DNA of 45,989 nt, taken from NCBI GenBank assembly GCA_964441335.1, contig CAYTUI010000005.1, positions 1 through 45,989 of the forward strand. The letters run 5' to 3'. Shown here one piece after another: positions 39,738 to 45,989 of the stretch. This stretch comes from CAYTUI01 sp964441335. GTDB lineage: Bacteria > Patescibacteriota > Patescibacteriia > UBA1558 > 2-01-FULL-52-15. Position 1 is the first letter of the stretch; the number at the start of each line of letters is the position of its first letter. The translations under genes were made by a program, and so were the position numbers. Under the pieces are notes generated by a model that saw only the letters and a list, made by a program, of their open reading frames with translations, did no database searches and was not told the DNA's origin.

Positions 39738-40787
39738 TTAAAATTTATTTGCTTGAGTGGTTGGCAGTAAAAGTTCTTTGAGATTCTCATAATCTTCCAG
39801 AATGGCTCCAGTACCTCTAACAACACTGGTTAGCGGATCATTAGTAACCAAGACAGGAATTTTTGTTTCATGTTCAATCAACTGATCAAGACCCCGCAGT
39901 AAAGCCCCGCCGCCTGACAAAACTATACCGCGCTTATATAAATCGGCCACTAGTTCGGGTGGTGTATTTTCAATCGTAAGTTTTATATTGTCAACAATAA
40001 TGCGCAGTGATTTAGCTAAAGCTTCACGCACATCAGTATCGGTCATGACGATTTCCTTTGGCAAACCGGACACAACATCACGTCCGCGAACTAAAGCCTC
40101 CAATTTCTTCGGCAAAGGTTGAACTGAACCGATATCAATCTTAATCTTCTCGGCAGTTTTTTCACCCAAATGAATATTATATTTGTCTCTGGCATACTGC
40201 ATAATTATGTCGTTAAACTTATCGCCAGCCAGTCTTAATGATTTTGAGGTGACAACACCACCCAAAGAGATAACGGCAATTTCAGTAGTACCACCGCCGA
40301 TTTCCACCACCATACTGGCGGTCGCCTCCTGAATTTGCAAACCAGCGCCGATGGCGGCCGCTACCGGTTGCTCTATTAACATCACTTCTCTGGCTCCGGC
40401 ACTAGTAACCGCATCTTCAACGGCTTTATGTTCAACTTCGGTAATATCCAAAGGTATGGCAACTACGACGCGCGGACGAGGCATAATTGTGAAGCTTTCA
40501 GTATGGACTTTGTCAATAAAATGCTTCAACATATTTTCAGTCACTTCAAGATCAGAAATAACTCCGTCCACCATTGGTCTGGTTACAACAATATGACCTG
40601 GGGTCTTACCCACCATAGTTTTAGCATCCTGCCCGACAGCTAAAATCTGATCAGTTCGATTATTGATGGCCACAAATGACGGTTCATTGATAACAATACC
40701 TTGGCCGCGTACGTAGACCAAAGTATTAGCTGTTCCCAGATCAATTCCGATATCTTTGGAGAATCTTCCGAGAATCTTCTTAAACAT
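39738..40787 (-). CDS. mreB: Rod shape-determining protein MreB, main copy
   Basis: 349 aa. IDLGTANTLVYVRGQGIV (phosphate 1), VVEIGGGTTEIAVISLGG (phosphate 2) and LSGGGALLRGLDQLI (adenosine) are canonical, as is the EPSFVAIN stretch. An actin-like filament on the inner membrane face that positions the elongation machinery. First of the mreB-mreC-mreD-mrdA set; it overlaps proS by 8 bases. Confidence 0.97.
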   Translation of the reverse strand: MFKKILGRFSKDIGIDLGTANTLVYVRGQGIVINEPSFVAINNRTDQILAVGQDAKTMVGKTPGHIVVTRPMVDGVISDLEVTENMLKHFIDKVHTESFTIMPRPRVVVAIPLDITEVEHKAVEDAVTSAGAREVMLIEQPVAAAIGAGLQIQEATASMVVEIGGGTTEIAVISLGGVVTSKSLRLAGDKFNDIIMQYARDKYNIHLGEKTAEKIKIDIGSVQPLPKKLEALVRGRDVVSGLPKEIVMTDTDVREALAKSLRIIVDNIKLTIENTPPELVADLYKRGIVLSGGGALLRGLDQLIEHETKIPVLVTNDPLTSVVRGTGAILEDYENLKELLLPTTQANKF

Positions 40788-42036
40788 AAAAATTCTTTAA
40801 CTCTTGGCCGATATCTTTTATTTTAATTTTTTTAACCTCTCCACTGGCGCGGTATTTTATTTCCACTTCAGGCAGATTCTTTTCTCCAACAATGATTTGA
40901 ACCGGAATCCCGATTAAATCAGCATCATAAAATTTTTCCCCGGCTGATATCTGCCTATCGTCTACTAATAAGTCGTAACTATTTTTTAGTTCATCGTTTA
41001 TATCCTGACCGGCCTGCCGAACCTGATCATCATCAGATAAAAGCAGTATATGCGCTTTAACAGGGGCTACAGCCTTCGTCCAAATTATTCCCTTGTCATC
41101 ATGGCTGGCTTCAACGATTGTGCCCATAGCACGGCTGATACCGATACCGAAAGCGGCCATATGAATACTTTGCTTTTTACCATCTTTGTCAATATACTTG
41201 GCATCAAAGGCATCAGTGTACATCGTTTCCTGATCAAAAATATTACCGGCCTCAACGGTTTTCTCCTGCATTAAAATAGAACTACACTTAGGACACTTAT
41301 CGCCTTTTTTCGCCTTAGAAATTTCCATATTTTGCGCCCAGCCGCATTTCTCGCAGAACACCGTTTGATCTTCACCGGCTTGCGTGATCACCATAAATTC
41401 ATGAGAATATTTTTTACTCATCGCACCGCCCGAGGCCTCAACAGAAAAGGATCTTAAACCCATTCTGGCAAAAATCTTCAAGTAAGCATCATGAACAGCC
41501 TGATAAAATTTTTCCTTATCTTCAGCAGTGGCCGTAAAGGAGTATAAATCCTTCATCAAAAACTCGCGACCGCGTAATAAACCGGATTTCGCCCGGGGTT
41601 CGTCACGGAATTTGTTCTGTATCTGATAAACGTATAATGGTAAGTCTTTGTAGGAATTGACCTGTCTTTTAACCAAATCAGTAATCATTTCTTCATGCGA
41701 AGGAGCTAAACCAAGGTCTTTACCGCTACTGTCTTTAAACTGATACATAATCCCGCCCACCTTATCCTGCCAGCGTCCGGACTTTGACCAAACTTCTTTT
41801 GATTGAAAAGACGACATTAATAATTCCTGCGCTCCCAAAGCATTCAGTTCTTCTCTGATAATATTCTCAATATTCTTAATGACTCGTAAACCCAAAGGTA
41901 AGTAGGTGTACACGCCGGACATACTTTTTTCCACAAAACCGGCTCTGATAAGCAATTTTGCATTTGTACTAACCTCGTCTTTAGGTGCTTCGCGTCGGGT
42001 TTTACCGAATAATTTTGATTGTCTAATTATTTCCAT
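40780..42036 (-). CDS. proS: Prolyl-tRNA synthetase, short form without editing insertion
   Basis: 418 aa, class II synthetase. Motif 2 region FRDEPRAKSGLLRGREFLMKD, motif 3 FGIGISR (about 296-302) and a C-terminal anticodon-binding domain are present. The roughly 180-residue editing (INS) domain that bacterial ProRS such as that of E. coli carries between motifs 2 and 3 is absent. In its place is a compact zinc-ribbon-like piece with Cys228, Cys231, Cys248 and Cys251 (VFCEKCGW, DKCPKCSS). It charges tRNA-Pro. Without INS, mischarged Ala-tRNA-Pro must be cleared otherwise or tolerated. Starts 10 bases inside the upstream gene. Confidence 0.95.
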   Translation of the reverse strand: MEIIRQSKLFGKTRREAPKDEVSTNAKLLIRAGFVEKSMSGVYTYLPLGLRVIKNIENIIREELNALGAQELLMSSFQSKEVWSKSGRWQDKVGGIMYQFKDSSGKDLGLAPSHEEMITDLVKRQVNSYKDLPLYVYQIQNKFRDEPRAKSGLLRGREFLMKDLYSFTATAEDKEKFYQAVHDAYLKIFARMGLRSFSVEASGGAMSKKYSHEFMVITQAGEDQTVFCEKCGWAQNMEISKAKKGDKCPKCSSILMQEKTVEAGNIFDQETMYTDAFDAKYIDKDGKKQSIHMAAFGIGISRAMGTIVEASHDDKGIIWTKAVAPVKAHILLLSDDDQVRQAGQDINDELKNSYDLLVDDRQISAGEKFYDADLIGIPVQIIVGEKNLPEVEIKYRASGEVKKIKIKDIGQELKNFYV

Positions 42037-42332
42037 AAAATTGATTTTATTCTTTGTAGTTCTGTTTCCACCAGTGGTCCATCATACTCACCGTTGTGAA
42101 CCGAAGTTGGATTATAATGTCTGGTGTCTGCTTTTTGATCAAGGTGCAGACTTAGCAAATATTTTTCCGGGCTTTCTTTAACATACAGATGATAGCGTGG
42201 CCAGCTTAAGCCGGGACGCAGACGACGGACATAATTTGGCGTATCAGAACGGTTATCGTTAATATGATAACCAACTTCACGCATCATAGAAGTCAGGTTT
42301 AACTCCGGTCTTTTTGCCAAATTAAGATCCAT
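42027..42332 (-). CDS. Conserved small protein of unknown function
   Basis: 101 aa, no assigned function. Sequence marks are LTSMMREVGYHI, PNYVRRLRPGLSWPRYHLYV, LLSLHLDQKADT and HNGEYDGPLVETELQRI. The combination 'Y-P-R-[FY]-H-L-Y...L-H-L-D-Q-K...H-x-G-E-Y-[DE]-G' is one I remember from many Patescibacteria genomes, so it is a lineage-conserved gene. Several His/Asp/Glu could form a metal or catalytic site, but nothing is proven. It sits between rseP (1-base overlap, TAATG type) and proS. Confidence 0.75.
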   Translation of the reverse strand: MDLNLAKRPELNLTSMMREVGYHINDNRSDTPNYVRRLRPGLSWPRYHLYVKESPEKYLLSLHLDQKADTRHYNPTSVHNGEYDGPLVETELQRIKSILWK

Positions 42333-43441
42333 TAGAACATTGAAGTTAAACCGCCGACAATACGAGCGCCGTATTTGACTATATCCTGGTAAGTCACCAC
42401 TAACAACAATAAGATTAATAAGCTGAAACCAATAGTATGCACCAGTCCTTCAATCTTTTCATTGACCGGGCTGCCCTTAATTTTCTCAATAATAATAAAT
42501 AGTAAACGACCGCCATCCAAGGCGGGGAAAGGTAAAACGTTGATAATGCCTAAATTAACCGACAAAATGGCGGCAAAGTTAAGAACATAAATCCAACCAA
42601 GCCGTACAACATCGCCAGTCAGAACAGCCACGCCGACCGGACCGGACAAATCCATTCCTACTGTGCCGGTAGTCAGTAGACTTTTAATTAAAAAGGCGAA
42701 AGCAAAAATGATGTTTTGCATAACTACCAGAGTCGTTATAAATCCTCGACCAATGGCTGCAAAAAAGTTATACCTGATAATTCCAGTTTTAATCATACCA
42801 ATGCCTATCAGTGGCTGAGCCGAACCGTTTAACGTTTCGGCCTGAATTGTCAGATTAACGGTTTGATTAGCTCGCGTTAATTCAAAAACTATTGGTTTAG
42901 TATTATTAGAGGCCAAGTATTTTTCGGTCTGATCTAAGTCAACAAATTTTTGACCGTCCAAAGCAATAATCTTATCCCCCAGCGCAATTCCGGCCTTGTC
43001 AGCGGCACTACCTGGCGCCACATCAGAAATTACCACACTGACATCGCGAACATTAGGATTATTTAATTGGCTTTCATCCAAGGCCTGTGGCAAACCCGCC
43101 ATATACCCGATAGTGTAGAGAACGAAAGCAAAGGCAAAATTCATAATTACACCGGCCACAATTACCAATACTCTTTTAAACGCCGGCTTAGCGCTAAAAC
43201 TTCGCTCGTCAGTGGCGTCATTACCTAATTCTCCCTTAATCTTTACAAAACCACCCAAAGGTATCCAGTTCAGCGTGTATGTTGTTTCGCCTCTTTTAAT
43301 CCCAAATATCTTCGGAGGAAAACCAAAACCGAACTCCTCAACTTCAATACCGAATTTCTTGGCCATTAAAAAATGACCTAGCTCGTGAACGAAAACTAGC
43401 AGGCCAAGTATGACTATAAATGTGACTAGTGGTATTAGCAT
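42332..43441 (-). CDS. rseP: Site-2 protease RseP family, membrane zinc metallopeptidase
   Basis: 369 aa. HExxH in the first membrane helix (FVHELGHFLMAKKFG, His19-Glu20), a PDZ domain (VAPGSAADKAGIALGDKIIALDG) and the third ligand region NVLPFPALDGGRLLF in a later helix give the full S2P layout, with four membrane segments. It cuts transmembrane substrates such as anti-sigma factors or signal-peptide remnants. It ends one base into the small conserved gene and starts after frr with a 1-base gap. Confidence 0.95.
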   Translation of the reverse strand: MLIPLVTFIVILGLLVFVHELGHFLMAKKFGIEVEEFGFGFPPKIFGIKRGETTYTLNWIPLGGFVKIKGELGNDATDERSFSAKPAFKRVLVIVAGVIMNFAFAFVLYTIGYMAGLPQALDESQLNNPNVRDVSVVISDVAPGSAADKAGIALGDKIIALDGQKFVDLDQTEKYLASNNTKPIVFELTRANQTVNLTIQAETLNGSAQPLIGIGMIKTGIIRYNFFAAIGRGFITTLVVMQNIIFAFAFLIKSLLTTGTVGMDLSGPVGVAVLTGDVVRLGWIYVLNFAAILSVNLGIINVLPFPALDGGRLLFIIIEKIKGSPVNEKIEGLVHTIGFSLLILLLLVVTYQDIVKYGARIVGGLTSMF

Positions 43442-43442
43442 G

Positions 43443-43994
43443 TTAAACCGTCATTATTTCTTTTTCTTTAGCCTCGGTTATGACTCTAATCTCTTCATTA
43501 TATTCCTTGATCATAACGTCCAATTTTTCCAAAGCCATAAACTTCTCATCCTCACTTAAAATTCCATTTTTTTCCTGCTCCACAATGCCTTCTTTAATCT
43601 TCTCGCGCTTCTGTTTTAAGGTAACCTTGGAGGCTTCAGCCTTTTGATGCAACATTTTAATCAACGCCTTGCGATTCTCTTCAGTCAAGGGTGGGAAATT
43701 AATTCTAATATTATCCTTGTCAACAATCGGATTTAAGTTCAACTCACTTTTATTTAAAGCCGACTCAATATTCTTGGTTAACGATTTATCCCAGGGCTGA
43801 ATCATGATTGATCGTGGTTCAGGACTGGAAATGCTGGCCAACTGAACCAACTCCATCAGCGAATTGTAAGCCTCAACTTTTACGCCTTCAACCAAAGATG
43901 GTGAGACACGGCCGGTACGCAAATTTGAGATATCGGCCTTAAAAAAATTTATGGACTCGTTAAATTCTGCCTTCGCAGTATCAGAGTTATACAT
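43443..43994 (-). CDS. frr: Ribosome recycling factor
   Basis: 183 aa, standard RRF length. The helical bundle has FFKADISNLRTGRVSPSLVE at the start and LTEENRKALIKMLHQKAEAS and KVTLKQKREKIKEG later. With EF-G it splits the ribosome after termination. A one-base gap separates it from rseP, and a 5-base gap separates it from the upstream lipoprotein gene. Confidence 0.96.
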   Translation of the reverse strand: MYNSDTAKAEFNESINFFKADISNLRTGRVSPSLVEGVKVEAYNSLMELVQLASISSPEPRSIMIQPWDKSLTKNIESALNKSELNLNPIVDKDNIRINFPPLTEENRKALIKMLHQKAEASKVTLKQKREKIKEGIVEQEKNGILSEDEKFMALEKLDVMIKEYNEEIRVITEAKEKEIMTV

Positions 43995-43999
43995 ATATT

Positions 44000-45100
44000 T
44001 TATCGCGGTTGATAATAACCAAGATATAAACTATCTGGTTTATCTGGGTTAATAATTAAATGTTGCGGCAGACCGGCGGCGATTAGCGGTTTAACCGTCC
44101 AGTCAACTCCATTATTAACAGTTTGGTAAAACGCACCCATAGTCGTAAAGTAAATTTCCTGACCATTCATGGGATTTACCCCGATAGCTATAACACTCTC
44201 TTCATTGGGCTTATTCAGGATAGAAATCTCCTGCCATTGTCCGCTATCCAGCAGTCTGAAAATACCATAATTACTACTATATATCAAACCGTTATTCTGG
44301 GTATAATCAAAGGCTAAGCTTAGAAGTACATTTGCCCCCCCAAAAGAGTTTAAAAGCTTGGTAGCTTGAGTAGGATCCGGGTTAGTTGTCAAGACCTCAC
44401 GCTCCAGTAGCAGTTGCCAGCTCCCAGCGCTATCAGCACTATAGAAAATGCCGGCCGCTCCCGTTGCCGCAAATACTTTAGTACTATCATTGGGATTTAT
44501 GATTATCTTGACTATCCTGTCGTTAAAGAATTCATTGACCTGCCAAGAAAAACCGGCATCAAGACTCTTTAATAATGTACCTCTGGATGTGCCCAAATAG
44601 ACAATCCTATTGTCATGAGGGTCTACAGCTAAAGAAGTAAAGAACTCGCCTTCTAATGAACTTAAATGAATTTCCTGCCAAGTTCTGTTACAGTCGGTTG
44701 TTTTGTAAACTCTATTAAATATAGCGGCGTAAATAGTACATTTATTACTGTAATCAACGGCCACAGCATTAACCACTCCGGCCGTAGGTGCAGTATAAAA
44801 CCAAGCATCACCGCCGTTATATGAATATAGTAAACCGCGATTTTCAGTGCCAAGGTAAATAGTATTACTGTCGTTAGGGTCTAAAACCATCGTGGTAATA
44901 TTGGTGCCCGCAAAAGTTAGGCCCTGTCCTCCTATACTATAAATGTCCATTTTTGCATTCCAAGTCGCACCCCTGTCTGTTGTTCGATAAAAACCAGTAG
45001 GGGTCGCTAACTGTTCGGGTGCGGAACTATTGAACTGCAAGATACCGCAACCGCTCAACAGCAAAAGCAAGACTGGTGTTAAAAAAATTACTTTCTTCAT
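44000..45100 (-). CDS. Lipoprotein with BNR/YCF48-like beta-propeller repeats
   Basis: 366 aa. Lipoprotein signal MKKVIFLTPVLLLLLSGCG with lipobox LSGC (Cys18). The mature part is built of repeats containing 'TTDRGATWNA', 'SYNGGDAWFY', 'SLDAGFSWQV' and 'SADSAGSWQL', each followed by DPND/NPND-x-x-x-[IV]-[YF]-x-[AG]-T, which is the Asp-box (BNR) propeller pattern found in sialidase and HCF136/YCF48 proteins. It is probably membrane-anchored on the outside. Its ligand is unknown; the first segment is likely the incomplete blade that closes the ring. It overlaps holB by 4 bases. Confidence 0.85.
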   Translation of the reverse strand: MKKVIFLTPVLLLLLSGCGILQFNSSAPEQLATPTGFYRTTDRGATWNAKMDIYSIGGQGLTFAGTNITTMVLDPNDSNTIYLGTENRGLLYSYNGGDAWFYTAPTAGVVNAVAVDYSNKCTIYAAIFNRVYKTTDCNRTWQEIHLSSLEGEFFTSLAVDPHDNRIVYLGTSRGTLLKSLDAGFSWQVNEFFNDRIVKIIINPNDSTKVFAATGAAGIFYSADSAGSWQLLLEREVLTTNPDPTQATKLLNSFGGANVLLSLAFDYTQNNGLIYSSNYGIFRLLDSGQWQEISILNKPNEESVIAIGVNPMNGQEIYFTTMGAFYQTVNNGVDWTVKPLIAAGLPQHLIINPDKPDSLYLGYYQPR

Positions 45101-45989
45101 ATAGTTATTTTAGTGGGTATTTTAATCATAAAATTTTCCCACGCCAGCTGGACATTAATGGCACTGTCCAAATGACGACGTAAAAATTTAATATTCTTAA
45201 ATATTTTTAAAATTTGAGCGCCCGTATACTGATGGCTTAGACTAATAATTTCCTTACCGTACAAACCGTTCAACAAATAATCAGGACTAATTTTATGCAA
45301 TAAAATATCCCGCAAAACCAACTCCAGATGATCAATTAGAACCAAAGTTTCATCAGCCACGTCTGTCGCTTTAATCTTATCACTACTGTTTTTTAAATCC
45401 TTCAGCCATAAATCCAAGTTATTGAATTTTGTTTGATAATTGGCAGTCAAAATGTTGAGCGATTTTTTAATCAAATCATGGTATGAAGTCAACTGGTCCT
45501 CAATCATATCCAAAGCCCGTCCCGGGCGACCTAAGGCCAATTTAATAATTGTCTCGGTATCGGCAGTTGTCGGCTGCTGCTTCACCCAGGAGTGCATCTC
45601 TTCGGTTGATAAAGGGTTTAGCTTAATCAGCTGACATCTGGATTGGATGGTCAAAGGAACAAAATTGATTTTCTCGGCCAACAATATTATAACAGTTTCC
45701 GCCGGCGGCTCTTCCACAGATTTCAGCAAAGCATTGGCCGCTCCGTCTGACATAGCATCAACCCGCTCAATTATTAAGAATTTTTTCCTTCCAAGTTGGG
45801 TGCCGGATAAACGTAAAAAATGGTTAGCCTCACGAATATCATCAACCGCAATTTGTTTGCTGTCCCCCCTAGGCAAAATAAATACATTGGGGTGTCTTTT
45901 CTTCTCCACGCTTTGGCAGGCGTTGCACTGACCGCAAGGCAAATTGTCAGTTTCAGTGCAATTGAGTGATTTGACCAAAAGTGACGTTA
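45097..45989 (-). CDS. holB: DNA polymerase III delta' subunit (HolB), N terminus outside window
   Basis: At least 297 codons; the frame runs off the right edge, so the Walker A part is not visible. Visible parts are the zinc-binding PCGQCNACQSVEKKRHPNV, the sensor/Walker B-like KFLIIERVDAMSDGAANALLKSVEEP and the arginine-finger region IQSRCQLIKL (SRC motif). The C-terminal domain is helical. It is part of the clamp loader that places the sliding clamp on DNA. It opens the visible part of the long minus-strand operon. Confidence 0.92.
   Translation of the reverse strand, partial: TSLLVKSLNCTETDNLPCGQCNACQSVEKKRHPNVFILPRGDSKQIAVDDIREANHFLRLSGTQLGRKKFLIIERVDAMSDGAANALLKSVEEPPAETVIILLAEKINFVPLTIQSRCQLIKLNPLSTEEMHSWVKQQPTTADTETIIKLALGRPGRALDMIEDQLTSYHDLIKKSLNILTANYQTKFNNLDLWLKDLKNSSDKIKATDVADETLVLIDHLELVLRDILLHKISPDYLLNGLYGKEIISLSHQYTGAQILKIFKNIKFLRRHLDSAINVQLAWENFMIKIPTKITI

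Noticed and set aside
1..45989. UGA recoded to glycine (Gracilibacteria/Absconditabacteria code)
   Set aside because: Many genes end at UGA at family-typical lengths, and conserved genes contain no internal UGA.

Overview
ORGANISM. The window looks like a chromosome segment of an ultra-small Patescibacteria (Candidate Phyla Radiation, probably Parcubacteria-like) bacterium. The evidence is a compact AT-rich genome with long single-strand gene trains overlapping by 1-17 bases, a MurG-MurC fusion, a ProRS without its editing insertion, DUF4012, DUF5680 and DUF218 proteins, a BNR-repeat lipoprotein, and several small membrane proteins of a type I remember from that group. UGA is used as a stop, so this is not the recoded Gracilibacteria/Absconditabacteria code. 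The taxonomic call is inference; there is no rRNA gene in the window.

LAYOUT. (1) 1-1190: a plus-strand cassette of three small GC-richer genes with its own promoter, strong Shine-Dalgarno (SD) sites and terminator. (2) 1219-8802, minus: murB, murG-murC, ftsW, murD, mraY, a small membrane protein and a NifU-like protein. (3) 9099-10894: lexA, a second GC-richer cassette gene and a SprT-like metallopeptidase. (4) 10981-13072: two unknown genes around rpmA. (5) 13222-15783, minus: a secreted RlpA-like protein, ftsE and ftsX. (6) 15784-16357: tRNA-Thr(CGU), broken tRNA-Thr copies and hairpin repeats. (7) 16358-28676, minus: a polysaccharide train (sugar-1-P transferase, three GT4 glycosyltransferases, DUF4012), then murJ, lepA, a membrane PH-like protein, ftsB and a PpiC/SurA-like protein. 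(8) 28682-29176, minus: RNase P RNA with a very long P3 arm. (9) 29270-34320: an accessory island of GC-richer cassettes, an orphan structured RNA gene, a TraB/GumN-like protein, a YdcF-like protein and a broken DUF5680 gene. (10) 34548-45989, minus: holB (cut by the window edge), a BNR-repeat lipoprotein, frr, rseP, a small conserved gene, proS, mreB-mreC-mreD-mrdA, greA, a second mreB and two unknown genes.

HOW IT WORKS TOGETHER. Most conserved genes serve envelope growth and division. The Mur enzymes and MraY make lipid II, MurJ flips it, and FtsW and PBP2 polymerise it. MreB/C/D give the elongation scaffold. FtsE/FtsX/FtsB with the RlpA-like protein serve division, and the glycosyltransferase train makes a surface polysaccharide.

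MOST INTERESTING. Scattered between these operons are autonomous mini-cassettes: a strong promoter, usually extended -10 (TTGACA-17-TATAAT type, TGn before the -10), then an AGGAGG-type SD, a small GC-richer gene of unknown function, and a hairpin terminator. The surrounding AT-rich genes mostly lack a clear SD and several look leaderless. One cassette-like unit (32282-32481, minus) encodes no protein and appears to be a new structured RNA of about 165 nt. Three genes are each broken by what looks like one missing base, which is either decay or sequencing error.
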